Assembly: GCF_032773895.1 (NCBI RefSeq)
Contig: NZ_CP120416.1
Span: 62,001 to 126,000 of the forward strand
Source: Teredinibacter sp. KSP-S5-2
GTDB lineage: Bacteria; Pseudomonadota; Gammaproteobacteria; Pseudomonadales; Cellvibrionaceae
Reading direction: 5' to 3'
Length of the DNA stretch: 64,000 nucleotides
Notes under the pieces: generated by a model
Seen by the model: the letters and a program-made list of their open reading frames with translations, nothing else
Database searches by the model: none
What the model was told of the DNA's origin: nothing
Shown: positions 8,533-18,461 of the stretch, piece by piece
How the letters are laid out: every line of letters begins with the position of its first letter
How positions within the stretch are numbered: the first letter of the stretch is position 1
Translations under genes and position numbers: made by a program

Positions 8533-11238
8533 ATGTTTAGCAAAATATTGAAGTCCATTTTTGGGACAAAGAATGATCGTGAACTTAAGCGCATGTATAA
8601 GGTTGTCGCCAAGGTTAATACGTTTGAAGAAGAGTATGAAAAACTCAGTGATAGTGATATCAAAGAAAAAACACAATCTTTCAAAACACGAATTGAACAA
8701 GGTGAAACATTAGATCATATCCTGCCTGAGGCGTTTGCTTTGGTTCGAGAGGCCAGTAAGCGCGTTATGAACATGCGGCATTTTGATGTCCAGCTTATTG
8801 GTGGGATGACCTTGCATGAAGGCAGGATCGCCGAAATGCGCACTGGTGAGGGTAAAACTCTAGTGGCAACACTGGCTGCATATTTAAATGCATTGTCAGG
8901 AAAAGGCGTTCATGTGGTCACGGTGAACGATTATCTGGCTCGGCGCGATGCCAACTGGATGAAGCCTTTGTATGAAGCTTTGGGGATGACCGTTGGATCG
9001 GTTGTTTCAATGCAAGATCCAGATGAGAAAAAAGCCGCATATCTAGCAGACATTACTTATGGAACCAACAACGAATTTGGTTTCGACTACTTACGTGACA
9101 ATATGGTGTTGCGTAAAGAGGATCGTTCTCAGCGACCATTAAATTTTGCCATTGTGGATGAGGTCGACTCGATTCTTATCGATGAAGCGAGAACGCCGCT
9201 TATCATTTCCGGTGCAGCAGAAGATAGCTCTGAAATGTATCGGGTGATGAATAAGTTGGTGCCCAAGCTCAAGAAGCAAGAGGAAGAGGGTGAAGCTGGA
9301 GGGCATTTCACTGTCGATGAAAAAACTCGCCAAGTCGAACTAACAGAAGATGGACACCAGTTAATTGAGGAACTGTTAACGAAAGAAGGGTTGTTAGGTG
9401 AAAATGACAGTCTTTACGGTGCCGAAAAACTTTCTCTTCTACACCATATCCATTCAGCGCTGAAGGCATACAACTTATTTAATAAAAATGTTGAGTACAT
9501 CGTGCAAAACGATCAGGTTGTACTGATCGATGAACACACCGGACGAACTATGCCTGGACGCCGTTTGTCTGAAGGCTTGCATCAGGCATTGGAAGCAAAA
9601 GAAGGCGTTGTTATTCAATCTGAGAGTCAAACTCTCGCATCTACGACTTTCCAGAACTATTTCCGCTTATTTCCGAAGCTGGCCGGTATGACAGGTACGG
9701 CGGATACTGAGGCGTTTGAATTTAACCATATTTATGGTTTGGATGTGGTTGTTATTCCTACTAACAAGCCTACTGCTCGATTGGATTTAAACGACCTTAT
9801 CTTCATGACGGTTGAAGAAAAGTACGAGGCAATTATTCGGGATATTAATGAGTTCCGAGGGAAAAATGCGCCTGTACTCGTGGGCACCGCATCCGTAGAA
9901 ACTTCAGAAGAAATGTCTAAACGCTTGAAAAAAGCGGGCATTAAACATGAAGTTTTGAATGCGAAGTATCACGAACGTGAAGCGGACATTATTGCCCAGG
10001 CTGGCCGCCCTGGAGCGGTAACCATCGCAACGAATATGGCCGGTCGAGGAACCGATATTGTCTTGGGGGGGAAATGGGAATCGGAAATTGCTGAGCTGGA
10101 AAACCCAACAGACGAACAAATTGCGAAAATTAAAGAAGAGTGGCAAAAACGCCACGATCTCGTTATTGAGGCGGGTGGTTTACATATCATTGGTACCGAG
10201 CGTCACGAGTCCCGCCGAATTGACAATCAGTTAAGAGGTCGTGCAGGTCGTCAAGGTGACCCAGGGCTTTCTCGTTTTTATCTTTCTCTGGAAGATAATC
10301 TGATGCGTATTTTTGCTTCGGACAGAGTGCGTAATTTCATGCAAGCAATGGGCATGGAAAAAGGTGAAGCAATTGAGCACCGAATGGTGACCAATGCTAT
10401 TGAAAAAGCACAGCGAAAAGTTGAAGGTAGAAACTTCGATTATCGTAAGCAGATTCTCGAATACGATGATGTGGCAAACGACCAGCGTCGAGTTATTTAT
10501 GCTCAAAGAAATGAATTACTTGAAGCTGAAACTATTGATGAAGCCGTTGCTGGTATTCGTGAAGACGTAATCAGTAATGTTATTGATGGCTATATTCCAC
10601 CTCAAAGTGTTGCTGAGCAATGGAATACCGATGGCTTGGAAAAAGCGCTACAAAACGAGTTTGGTCTGGAAATTCCGGTAACGAAATGGTTGGAAGAAGA
10701 CGAACGACTATACGAAGAGCCTCTGCGTGAAAAAATCATGGCGGCTATGAATGAAGCTTATCAAACTAAAGCTGATCGCATTGGTGATGTGATTCGTGTG
10801 ATCGAAAAACAAGTAATGCTACAAGTGCTTGATTCTTTATGGAAAGAACACCTGCAAAATATGGATCATATGCGGCAGGGTATTGGTTTACGTGCATATG
10901 CACAACGAAACCCTAAGCAGGAATATAAGCGCGAATCGTTTGAGTTATTCCAGCGATTGCTAGAGAATTTGAAACACGATCTAACTCGAATTCTATTCCG
11001 TATCGAACCCATGACCAGGGAAGAGGTTGATGCAATAGAACAGCGTCGCAGAGAGCAGGCTGAACGTCAAAAAATGGACCTTCAACATCAACAGGTTAAT
11101 GCTTTGCAGGATTCGGATGAGCCTCAACCAACAGCAGAAAAGCCGTTTGTACGTGAAGGCAAAAAAGTGGGTCGAAATGATCCTTGCCCTTGTGGTTCAG
11201 GCAAAAAATTTAAAGCCTGTCATGGAAAACTAAATTAA
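8533..11238 (+). CDS. secA: Preprotein translocase ATPase SecA
   Basis: ATP-driven motor that pushes unfolded preproteins through SecYEG. The 901 residues show Walker [14 protein letters not shown] near residue 102, the [11 protein letters not shown] Walker B, and the helicase motifs [10 protein letters not shown] and RGRAGRQGD. The C-terminal zinc-binding SecB/lipid-contact tail has [14 protein letters not shown]. The first residues ([18 protein letters not shown]) align with E. coli SecA, which fixes the start. No ribosome binding site is seen before it and no secM-like gene is present. Confidence 0.99.
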   Translation: MFSKILKSIFGTKNDRELKRMYKVVAKVNTFEEEYEKLSDSDIKEKTQSFKTRIEQGETLDHILPEAFALVREASKRVMNMRHFDVQLIGGMTLHEGRIAEMRTGEGKTLVATLAAYLNALSGKGVHVVTVNDYLARRDANWMKPLYEALGMTVGSVVSMQDPDEKKAAYLADITYGTNNEFGFDYLRDNMVLRKEDRSQRPLNFAIVDEVDSILIDEARTPLIISGAAEDSSEMYRVMNKLVPKLKKQEEEGEAGGHFTVDEKTRQVELTEDGHQLIEELLTKEGLLGENDSLYGAEKLSLLHHIHSALKAYNLFNKNVEYIVQNDQVVLIDEHTGRTMPGRRLSEGLHQALEAKEGVVIQSESQTLASTTFQNYFRLFPKLAGMTGTADTEAFEFNHIYGLDVVVIPTNKPTARLDLNDLIFMTVEEKYEAIIRDINEFRGKNAPVLVGTASVETSEEMSKRLKKAGIKHEVLNAKYHEREADIIAQAGRPGAVTIATNMAGRGTDIVLGGKWESEIAELENPTDEQIAKIKEEWQKRHDLVIEAGGLHIIGTERHESRRIDNQLRGRAGRQGDPGLSRFYLSLEDNLMRIFASDRVRNFMQAMGMEKGEAIEHRMVTNAIEKAQRKVEGRNFDYRKQILEYDDVANDQRRVIYAQRNELLEAETIDEAVAGIREDVISNVIDGYIPPQSVAEQWNTDGLEKALQNEFGLEIPVTKWLEEDERLYEEPLREKIMAAMNEAYQTKADRIGDVIRVIEKQVMLQVLDSLWKEHLQNMDHMRQGIGLRAYAQRNPKQEYKRESFELFQRLLENLKHDLTRILFRIEPMTREEVDAIEQRRREQAERQKMDLQHQQVNALQDSDEPQPTAEKPFVREGKKVGRNDPCPCGSGKKFKACHGKLN

Positions 11239-11253
11239 TTCAGAGAATTGTTC

Positions 11254-12474
11254 ATGGCTGTTGGTAAAGAATCTTGGCCCGAAGTTTTTCCTGTAGCTGG
11301 CGTGTCTCTTGGCGTTGCTGCTGCAGGGATAAAATATCCCGACCGATACGATACGGTTGTCATTGATATCTGTGACGGTGCTACTGTTGCGGGCGTCTTT
11401 ACTCAAAATGCATTTTGTGCGGAACCAGTAAAGGTTGCTCGAGCGCATTTAAAACAATCGAATACTCGATTGCTTGTTATCAACTCGGGCAATGCTAATG
11501 CGTGTACCGGTGCAGCAGGGTATGAGGCGGCGATAAAAACCTGCCTGGCCGCAGCAGAACTTAAGCGGGTTACGCCGGAGTCTGTATTACCTTTCTCCAC
11601 CGGCGTTATTGGTGAACTGCTTCCGGCAGATAAACTTATTAATGCTTTGCCTGCGGCATTGGGTGCCTGTCGGGAAGATAATTGGCTGACCGCAGCTAAG
11701 GCGATTATGACCACAGATACTCGACCGAAAGGTGCGAGTAGGCAGGTTGAAGTTGGTGGAGACATAATTTCTATTACGGGGATTGCAAAAGGTGCGGGTA
11801 TGATTAACCCCAATATGGGGACCATGCTTGGCTATGTGGCAACGGATGCTGCGATTGCGCAGGATGTATTGGAAAAAATCTCGTTGGAGTGTGCTCAGAA
11901 ATCTTTTAATCGCATCACTATTGATGGCGATACATCGACCAATGATTCTTGTATTTTGATTGCTACAGGAGCGAAAGCGAGCAGCAAAATAACAGACAGT
12001 CATTCAGAAGAATATTTAGCAATCAAGGAAGCCATTCTGGACGTGTACCAGTCTCTCGCATTACAAATTGTTGAAGACGGGGAAGGCGCAACCAAATGTG
12101 TTGAAGTCTATGTTCGTGGTGGAGCCTCGGCTCAGGAATCCCTTGATGTGGCTTATGCCATCGCGCATTCTCCGTTAGTAAAAACTGCTATGTTTGCTTC
12201 GGATCCTAACTGGGGGCGCATTGTCGCTGCAATTGGCTATGCAGGTATTCAGGACTTGAATGTTGAGGGCGTGCGTGTTTGGCTCGATGATGTTTTGCTG
12301 GTGGAGAAGGGGGGCCGAGCGTCGTCATATACTGAAGAGGCCGGGCAGACTGTCGTCAGTAAAGAGCGATATCAAATTCAAGTGGATCTTGCCCGAGGGA
12401 ATTTTGACGAAGTGTTATGGACGACGGATTTATCCCATGAATATATAAGAATTAATGCTGAATACCGGAGTTGA
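11254..12474 (+). CDS. argJ: Bifunctional ornithine acetyltransferase / N-acetylglutamate synthase ArgJ
   Basis: Arginine biosynthesis enzyme that transfers the acetyl group from N-acetylornithine to glutamate and, in bifunctional forms, also uses acetyl-CoA. The precursor cleaves itself into alpha and beta chains at a conserved threonine. Here the site is the GT in KGAGMINPNMGTMLG (about residues 180-194), where many homologues have AT. The ATG at 11254 is preferred; an in-frame TTG lies two codons upstream. The weak AGAG at 11242-11245 is the only ribosome-binding candidate. It starts 15 bases after secA and ends 3 bases before the Nudix gene, so the two are probably cotranscribed. Confidence 0.96.
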   Translation: MAVGKESWPEVFPVAGVSLGVAAAGIKYPDRYDTVVIDICDGATVAGVFTQNAFCAEPVKVARAHLKQSNTRLLVINSGNANACTGAAGYEAAIKTCLAAAELKRVTPESVLPFSTGVIGELLPADKLINALPAALGACREDNWLTAAKAIMTTDTRPKGASRQVEVGGDIISITGIAKGAGMINPNMGTMLGYVATDAAIAQDVLEKISLECAQKSFNRITIDGDTSTNDSCILIATGAKASSKITDSHSEEYLAIKEAILDVYQSLALQIVEDGEGATKCVEVYVRGGASAQESLDVAYAIAHSPLVKTAMFASDPNWGRIVAAIGYAGIQDLNVEGVRVWLDDVLLVEKGGRASSYTEEAGQTVVSKERYQIQVDLARGNFDEVLWTTDLSHEYIRINAEYRS

Positions 12475-12477
12475 GCC

Positions 12478-12873
12478 TTGGAAATAATTGATGTTGCGGT
12501 TGGTCTGGTTGTGAATAAGCATGGAGAGTTATTAATCAGCAAGCGGCAAGAAGGGCAGCATCTAGAAGGTTTATGGGAATTCCCTGGTGGAAAAATTGAA
12601 AAAAATGAAAGTGTTCACCAGGCTCTTGCAAGGGAGTTGTTTGAAGAGGTTGGTATCGAAATTGGTGTCAGTGCTCCGTTGCTGGACTTGGAGTACGAAT
12701 ACCCAGAAAAAACGGTGTATCTTCGGGTTCGGGTTGTAAAAGAGTTTAGTGGTATTGCAACTGGCAAAGAAGGACAGGAGATTGACTGGATGCCTGTCGA
12801 GCGGTTTGATGATTACCCTTTCCCTCCCGCGAATACTGAAATTATGTCTGCTTACCGGGCCGTTGTATCCTGA
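12478..12873 (+). CDS. mutT: MutT-type Nudix hydrolase
   Basis: Probable 8-oxo-dGTP diphosphatase that sanitises the nucleotide pool. The 131 residues match E. coli MutT. The Nudix box is complete: G-x5-E-x7-RELFEEVGI within residues 37-60, preceded by the GLWEFPGG motif that is typical of MutT. The start is a TTG at 12478, supported by GGAG at 12467-12470 with 7 bases spacing and by the alignment of MEIIDVAVGLVV with known N-termini. In Pseudomonas it also follows argJ, with which it is nearly contiguous here. Confidence 0.9.
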   Translation: MEIIDVAVGLVVNKHGELLISKRQEGQHLEGLWEFPGGKIEKNESVHQALARELFEEVGIEIGVSAPLLDLEYEYPEKTVYLRVRVVKEFSGIATGKEGQEIDWMPVERFDDYPFPPANTEIMSAYRAVVS

Positions 12874-12886
12874 TTAGCCTTCCAGA

Positions 12887-13108
12887 TTATTCTGTTAGTT
12901 CGCCAGACCAAAGGTCTTCTTCCAAACCTTCAACTCCCTGCGACGGACCTTCAATTTTGTGGTTTTCAAGAGCCCAATCACCAAAGTCGATATTTTTACA
13001 TCGATCACTGCAAAATGGTCTGTGTGGAAACTCTTTTGTCATAAGGACTTCGGTTTTGCAGGTAGGGCACTGAACAGAGAGTGTTTTAACGTTGTTTGGT
13101 TGAGTCAT
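12887..13108 (-). CDS. yacG: DNA gyrase inhibitor YacG (zinc-ribbon protein)
   Basis: Small zinc protein of 73 residues that inhibits GyrB in E. coli. Four cysteines in CPTC and FCSDRC form the zinc site. FGDWALENHKI is followed by an acidic tail, as in the family. The start at 13108 (MTQPNN) is chosen over a longer frame because the extra upstream residues have no family counterpart. It overlaps the 3' end of coaE by 23 bases, the classical coaE-yacG arrangement at the end of the pilBCD operon. Confidence 0.9.
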   Translation of the reverse strand: MTQPNNVKTLSVQCPTCKTEVLMTKEFPHRPFCSDRCKNIDFGDWALENHKIEGPSQGVEGLEEDLWSGELTE

Positions 13109-13703
13109 ATTCGGCTGAAAGTGATAAGTATTTTTGGTGTAGACGTTCGACTTGTGCGTGAGTTTCCTGCAGTGAAACGGAATTGTCAATCAGGTCATTG
13201 GCGTAGCTGAGCCTTTCCTTTCTTGAAAGCTGACTGGCTTGTATGGCTTTAACGTGTTCTCTAGGCACGCTATCTCTGTTACTGGTGCGGTCAATTTGTG
13301 TTTTTTCGTCAACGTCAACAACGAGAATTCGATGAGTAAGCTCCTGTTGATGGGTTTCGATAAGCAGCGGCGACGATAAAATACAGTAGTCTGCGGACTG
13401 GCTTCCAAGCTGGTGCTTTATTTCCTGCCGAATTACCGGATGCATCAACGCTTCCAACCATTTTTTTTCATTTTCATCGTTAAATATAATTTTCCGCAGG
13501 GCTTTACGATCTAGGTCACCATTTTCTAGGAGTATGGTGTTTCCGAAGTGTTGAGCAATCTGTTGTAGGCAATTTGTGCCGGGTTGGACGACTTGTCTGG
13601 CAACAATATCTGCATCAATAATCGGAACGCCGAATTCGGTAAAGATATTACTAACTGTTGATTTGCCTGAGCCAATCCCGCCAGTGAGCCCTATAACCAG
13701 CAC
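13086..13703 (-). CDS. coaE: Dephospho-CoA kinase
   Basis: Last enzyme of coenzyme A synthesis, which phosphorylates the 3'-OH of dephospho-CoA. The 205 residues begin with the P-loop LTGGIGSGKSTVS (about 5-17). The DADIVARQVV motif near residue 31 and the LID region (RTSNRDSVPREHVKAIQASQ) are as expected. It begins 2 bases after the pilD stop and overlaps yacG, so it is probably cotranscribed with the pilus assembly genes, a linkage also found in Pseudomonas. Confidence 0.97.
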   Translation of the reverse strand: MLVIGLTGGIGSGKSTVSNIFTEFGVPIIDADIVARQVVQPGTNCLQQIAQHFGNTILLENGDLDRKALRKIIFNDENEKKWLEALMHPVIRQEIKHQLGSQSADYCILSSPLLIETHQQELTHRILVVDVDEKTQIDRTSNRDSVPREHVKAIQASQLSRKERLSYANDLIDNSVSLQETHAQVERLHQKYLSLSAEYDSTKQR

Positions 13704-13705
13704 GG

Positions 13706-14572
13706 TTAGCTTCCCATGTATTGCAGGTAGGCTTGTGTTATGTCGTTACCCCAGAAGAAGGCTATCCATCCTGCTGTAGCCAAGTATGGACCGTATGGGA
13801 TTTTCATATCCTTGTCTTTGCCATAAAAAATAATGCCGGCAATACCTATCGCTGCACCAACGAACGCTGAGGCAATAATAATAAATGGCAGCATCTGCCA
13901 GCCCATCCAGGCACCCAATGCGGCCAGCAATTTGAAATCGCCGTATCCCATCCCTTCTTTTTTGGTCAGAAATTTAAAAACCCAGTAGACACTCCACAAG
14001 CTTAGGTAGCCTGCTGCTGCGCCAATTACTGCGCTTTGTAAATCAACAAAGACTCCAAAAGTATTTGCCAGAAGACCGATCCAGAGTAGAGGAAGAGTTA
14101 TATCATCCGGGAGGTAATGGGTGTCTGCATCAATAAGGGTTAGTACTACGAGGGCCCAGCTGAGCACTACGGCGAGATACCCTTGTACATTTGCGCCAAG
14201 TGTGTAAATGCAGTAGCCGGTAAGGAGGCCTGTTATCAGTTCGACAATGGGGTAACGAGGAGAAATCTTGGTATGACAGCCGGAGCATTGGCCTTTCAAA
14301 AACAGGTAGCTGAGTACGGGGATATTCTCTAGCGCAGAAACCTGTTTTTTACACTTGGGGCAATGGGAGCGAGGGTAGGCAATATTAAACCTTCCCTCTG
14401 GCAGAGGGATGTTGGCTTCCTCCTCTGCAATCTCATTCAGAACCTCTTGGCAATTCTGCTTCCATTCTTTTTTTAGCATTATTGGCAGGCGCAGAATGAT
14501 GACATTCAGAAAGCTGCCTACGATTAATCCAATTAATAATGCGTATGATGAAAACAGTATCTCTATTGTCAT
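13706..14572 (-). CDS. pilD: Type IV prepilin peptidase/N-methyltransferase PilD
   Basis: Inner-membrane aspartic peptidase that cleaves prepilin leader peptides and N-methylates the new N-terminus. It also serves type II secretion pseudopilins. The 288 residues start with a membrane helix, followed by the cytoplasmic zinc loop with CPKC and CSGC. The catalytic aspartates are in LTLIDADTHYLPDD and in the GYGDFKLLAALGAW (GxGD) motif. It starts 5 bases after the pilC stop, within the pilB-pilC-pilD operon. Confidence 0.97.
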   Translation of the reverse strand: MTIEILFSSYALLIGLIVGSFLNVIILRLPIMLKKEWKQNCQEVLNEIAEEEANIPLPEGRFNIAYPRSHCPKCKKQVSALENIPVLSYLFLKGQCSGCHTKISPRYPIVELITGLLTGYCIYTLGANVQGYLAVVLSWALVVLTLIDADTHYLPDDITLPLLWIGLLANTFGVFVDLQSAVIGAAAGYLSLWSVYWVFKFLTKKEGMGYGDFKLLAALGAWMGWQMLPFIIIASAFVGAAIGIAGIIFYGKDKDMKIPYGPYLATAGWIAFFWGNDITQAYLQYMGS

Positions 14573-14577
14573 AGACC

Positions 14578-15789
14578 TTATATCGCTTGACCCATCTGGA
14601 ATATGGGTAAGTACATGGCGATCATCAATCCACCTACTAATATACCCAGCACGGACATAATCATTGGTTCTAGCAGTGATGTAAGGCTGTCCACCAGGTT
14701 ATCTACAGCCTCTTCGTAGTAATTGGCGGATTTATCCAGCATATCATCCAAGGCGCCAGATTCCTCACCGATGGTGGTCATTTGCAATAGCATGGAGGGA
14801 AATAGGCCGGTATTGGTCATGGCAACGTTCAGTTGAGTACCGGTAGAGACCTCTTCTCGGACACGTAATACTGCTTTTTCGTAGCCGATGTTTCCTGTCG
14901 CTCCGGCCACGGAGGTGAGAGCATCAATTAATGGTACACCTGCAGCAAAAGTAGTTGATAGAGTTCGGGCAAAGCGGGCAACTATCGATTGATAGATGAT
15001 ATCTCCGACAATGGGAACTTTTAGAGAGGTTCTATCGACAAAAGCACGAAATTGCGGGCTTTTTTCCTTTAACTGCCCATAGGCAACGAAAAACGCTATC
15101 AATGATATCAGGCCGATAAACCAGTATTCTTGTGCGAAGTTTGATAGATTTAGCACCATTAAAGTAAAGGCCGGTAGGTCTGCGCCAAAGCCTTTAAATG
15201 TCTCTGCGAATTGAGGTACGACTTTTACCAATAGGATTCCGGTTACAACAATGGCGACTATAATCACCGCTATAGGATAGGTTAGTGCTTTTTTGATTTT
15301 GGCTTTAAGTTGCTCCGTCTTTTCTTTATAGGTCGCAATTCGGTCGAGCATGGTTTCCAGCGCACCAGATTGTTCACCAGATTCAACTAAGTTGCAAAAT
15401 AGGTCGTCAAAGTATTTAGGCTTTTTACGCAACGCATTGGCAAAACCGCCGCCAGCAGCAACATCCTCTTTAATATCCTTGATTAAGTCTCTCAAGCCCG
15501 TGTTGTCGGTACCACCGGCAACAATATCAAAGCTCTGAACAAGTGGAACACCGGCCTTCATCATAGTAGCCATTTGCCGGGTAAATAAGGCAATGTCCAT
15601 GGGAGTAACTTTTTTCTTGCCTCCGCCGAACAGGGGTTTGGGCTTTTTGCGTATGGTTTTGGTCCTAACGCCCTGTTTTATAAGCTGAGCTTTGGCCAAG
15701 GAGGAGCTCGCGCTTTTGATTTCGCCCTCAACCTTATTACCTTTTTTGTCTACCCCCTTATAGGTGAAGACTTCGACTGATGCTGCCAT
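14578..15789 (-). CDS. pilC: Type IV pilus platform protein PilC
   Basis: Polytopic inner-membrane protein of the type IV pilus machine, coupling the PilB and PilT ATPases to pilin insertion. The 403 residues contain two T2SF/GspF domains, each with conserved TRQMATMMKAGVPLV-like and AGVPLIDAL-like segments. Three membrane regions lie near residues 175-195, 225-245 and 375-397. Spacing to pilB and pilD is 5 bases each, so these form one operon. Confidence 0.97.
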   Translation of the reverse strand: MAASVEVFTYKGVDKKGNKVEGEIKSASSSLAKAQLIKQGVRTKTIRKKPKPLFGGGKKKVTPMDIALFTRQMATMMKAGVPLVQSFDIVAGGTDNTGLRDLIKDIKEDVAAGGGFANALRKKPKYFDDLFCNLVESGEQSGALETMLDRIATYKEKTEQLKAKIKKALTYPIAVIIVAIVVTGILLVKVVPQFAETFKGFGADLPAFTLMVLNLSNFAQEYWFIGLISLIAFFVAYGQLKEKSPQFRAFVDRTSLKVPIVGDIIYQSIVARFARTLSTTFAAGVPLIDALTSVAGATGNIGYEKAVLRVREEVSTGTQLNVAMTNTGLFPSMLLQMTTIGEESGALDDMLDKSANYYEEAVDNLVDSLTSLLEPMIMSVLGILVGGLMIAMYLPIFQMGQAI

Positions 15790-15794
15790 TGGAA

Positions 15795-17519
15795 TTAATC
15801 CTTAGTCACTCTGTTTGCTTCTTCTAGGCTGGTAATGCCCGTTGCGACCTTACGCAAAGCGGAAGTGCGGAGGTTATTAAACCCTTCTTTTCTAGCCGCG
15901 TCTGCGATCTGAATAGCGTTTCCGCCTTCCATAATTATTCTTGAAATTGAGTCTGTGATTTTTACCACTTCGTAAACCCCGACCCGCCCTTTGTAGCCAT
16001 TGTTACACTGGTTGCAGCCCACAGGGTGAAATATGGTGAAATCTTCCTTCTCTATCCCAATTCCTTCGTAAAAGCCTTCCTCTTTGAGAACCTGATCCGG
16101 TATGTCATCTGCAGGTTTCTTACAGTTACTGCACAGCCTTCTTGCTAGACGTTGAGCAATAATCAGGCTTACTGTCGTTGCGACGTTAAAAGCCGGTACG
16201 CCCATGTTAAGCAAGCGGGTGAGGGTTTCGGGAGCACTATTAGTATGAAGGGTCGATAATACCAAGTGACCGGTTTGTGCCGCCTTAATGCCAATCTCGG
16301 CTGTTTCAAGGTCACGGATCTCCCCAACCATGACGATGTCGGGGTCTTGTCGCAGAAATGATCGTAAAGCCTCTGCAAAGGTGAGCCCTACCTTGGTATT
16401 TACGTTAACCTGGTTGATTCCTTCGAGGTTGATTTCTACGGGGTCTTCCGCAGTGGATATATTCCGTTCTGGCGTGTTGAGTATGTTTAAACCTGTGTAC
16501 AAAGAGACTGTCTTACCTGAGCCTGTCGGCCCGGTTACCAAAATCATGCCTTGGGGCTGGGCCAGCGCATCCATATAAAGCTTTTTCTGCTCATCTTCGT
16601 AGCCTAGGGCATCAATACCCAGCTTGGCACTGGATGGGTCGAGAATACGCAGTACAATTTTTTCGCCAAAAAGTGTTGGTAGGCTGTTTACTCGAAAGTC
16701 GATTGCCCGGGTTTTGGATATTTTCATCTTAATACGACCGTCCTGGGGGACGCGTCTCTCTGAAATATCCATTTGTGACATTACTTTGAGGCGGGCGGCA
16801 AGTCTGCCTGCAAGGTTTTGTGGCGGTTTGGCGACTTCGTTCAATATGCCGTCTGTGCGCAGTCTTACGCGATAGGATTTTTCGTAAGGTTCAAAGTGAA
16901 TATCCGAAGCACCGGTTTTTATCGCGTCGAGTAATACTTTGTTTACAAAGCGAACGATGGGAGCTTCATCGGCTTCCGATGATTCATCTGATGGTGAGGC
17001 ATCCTCGTCAACTGCTTGAATATCGAGGTCGTCCAGAGAATCTTCGTCCAGATTTCCTAACGCATCGCCAATGCTTTCCTCTTCTGCTTTCAGATAAGCT
17101 TCAATAGCAGTTTGCAATTTATCCGCTTCAACCAACAGCCCTTCGGTTGCCAAGCCTGTATTGAACTTGATCTCATCTAATGCATGAAGGTTAGTGGGGT
17201 CGGAAACAGCAACAAAAAGTCGGTTACCTCTTTTGAAAAGAGGGAATGCGTAGTGTTTATGGACAAGTTTAGGGTCAATTAATCCTTTGGGAGTAATGTC
17301 TTTTGCCAGGGCGGACAGATCTATGAGAGGAGTACCAAACTCGTCCGCAGCAGCATTGGCAATGTCCAACGGGCTGATTGAGCTATTTTCAACAAGAAAA
17401 ACAGGAAGTGGCGTTTTTTGTTTTTCCGCCTGGGATATGGCTTGATGGGCTGTATCCTCATCAAGGAACTCGTCTCTTACTAGTCTTCGGGCTAATCCGC
17501 TAAGTACCATAGATTCCAC
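15795..17519 (-). CDS. pilB: Type IV pilus extension ATPase PilB
   Basis: Hexameric AAA-type ATPase that powers pilus extension. The 574 residues comprise an N-terminal MshEN-like domain (about 1-150), an acidic linker, and the ATPase core. The core has Walker A GPTGSGKTVSLYT, an aspartate box, Walker B MVGEIRDLETAEIG and His-box LSTLHTNSAPE. The tetracysteine zinc site (CSNC and CNQC) between the His-box and the C-terminus is intact. First gene of the pilBCD-coaE-yacG operon. Confidence 0.97.
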   Translation of the reverse strand: MESMVLSGLARRLVRDEFLDEDTAHQAISQAEKQKTPLPVFLVENSSISPLDIANAAADEFGTPLIDLSALAKDITPKGLIDPKLVHKHYAFPLFKRGNRLFVAVSDPTNLHALDEIKFNTGLATEGLLVEADKLQTAIEAYLKAEEESIGDALGNLDEDSLDDLDIQAVDEDASPSDESSEADEAPIVRFVNKVLLDAIKTGASDIHFEPYEKSYRVRLRTDGILNEVAKPPQNLAGRLAARLKVMSQMDISERRVPQDGRIKMKISKTRAIDFRVNSLPTLFGEKIVLRILDPSSAKLGIDALGYEDEQKKLYMDALAQPQGMILVTGPTGSGKTVSLYTGLNILNTPERNISTAEDPVEINLEGINQVNVNTKVGLTFAEALRSFLRQDPDIVMVGEIRDLETAEIGIKAAQTGHLVLSTLHTNSAPETLTRLLNMGVPAFNVATTVSLIIAQRLARRLCSNCKKPADDIPDQVLKEEGFYEGIGIEKEDFTIFHPVGCNQCNNGYKGRVGVYEVVKITDSISRIIMEGGNAIQIADAARKEGFNNLRTSALRKVATGITSLEEANRVTKD

Positions 17520-17630
17520 ACTTTCTACAAAAATGCTATTTCATCGCCAAGTTAACATGATTACGAAAAAAAGCTAATAACTCTATGTAATCTTTAACAT
17601 TTTAGTGTGAAATGGAGATATTGTTCAGCA

Positions 17631-18362
17631 TTATTTTTTTGTGTCTCCGTGTGCACTCGGAGTAGCTTCTGTTTCTATGAGGTTATTCTCTGTTTTGAAG
17701 TAAACGAACCTCTGTGTTTTTGGTGAAAAGCAGATCCGGCCTGTGTTGTAAACGGTTTCGATGTCGTAAAGGTAGCAGCTATGGTTGTTATCAAAGACTC
17801 CTTCGGAGTTTTTTTCTATATCCGTAGCTTTTATAACCTTATAGCGGGTTATATCCCTTTCCAGCGGTGTTCCTCCCAATAGTGACTTTACGTGTTCCAT
17901 TAGGAATGTGTCAGTATCTGTTGAAGTCTCAACATAAAACAGTTTTGTGGTTAGGGTTGTAAGATCCTTTACTTTTTCTTGTGAGATACCTTGGTCGAGG
18001 TAGTCTTGTTTTTTAAATGTATAGAAGGTGTCAAAGACCAATACGGCCGCTATAGGCCTGGACTGGTGGACCACATGTACCCCATAGGCTAAGCAGGATA
18101 GTTGAATCACAAGTATGATAAACAGGTCTCTAATCAGCTCTTTTTGAGGTTTGCGAGTGTTATAGACAATCAATGTAATTGCAGGGCCTAGAACTATGTC
18201 TACGGCAGCGATAATTTTGATTCCTTCCCAGCCGCCTGAGGCCTGAAACAATGCGCCAGGGAACCAAAAAATATACATGGTGCTAAATATGACAAGAAAA
18301 AAAAACAGGCTAAGAAATAGATGATAAGAAAAGGCTAAATAACGGGTTTTCGGCAGTACCAT
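17631..18362 (-). CDS. TfpX/TfpZ-like type IV pilin accessory protein
   Basis: Predicted inner-membrane protein of 243 residues. The first half holds four hydrophobic segments (about 10-32, 45-62, 75-95 and 102-115); the second half is soluble and probably periplasmic. The arrangement and the location directly after pilA fit the TfpX/TfpZ accessory proteins that travel with particular pilin alleles in Pseudomonas and help pilin assembly or stability. It lies behind the strong pilA terminator, so it needs read-through or its own promoter. Assignment is by recalled family resemblance and context. Confidence 0.75.
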   Translation of the reverse strand: MVLPKTRYLAFSYHLFLSLFFFLVIFSTMYIFWFPGALFQASGGWEGIKIIAAVDIVLGPAITLIVYNTRKPQKELIRDLFIILVIQLSCLAYGVHVVHQSRPIAAVLVFDTFYTFKKQDYLDQGISQEKVKDLTTLTTKLFYVETSTDTDTFLMEHVKSLLGGTPLERDITRYKVIKATDIEKNSEGVFDNNHSCYLYDIETVYNTGRICFSPKTQRFVYFKTENNLIETEATPSAHGDTKK

Positions 18363-18407
18363 AGGTCTCTCAAGGTATATATTTTTTCTTTTGTCTAAGA
18401 TTTTAGT

Positions 18408-18434
18408 AAAAAAAAAGCCCCATTTGGGGCTTTT
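18408..18434 (-). terminator. Rho-independent terminator of pilA
   Basis: Perfect stem AAAAGCCCC (18413-18421) with GGGGCTTTT (18426-18434) around the loop ATTT. On the - strand it is followed by an uninterrupted run of nine T (complement of 18408-18416). It ends the pilA message before the accessory gene. Confidence 0.92.
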
Positions 18435-18461
18435 CTTTGAAAAATGACAGTTAAATAATGA

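Noticed and set aside
12300-12450. Extra small genes between argJ and yacG on either strand
   Set aside because: All are frame shadows of argJ or the Nudix gene.
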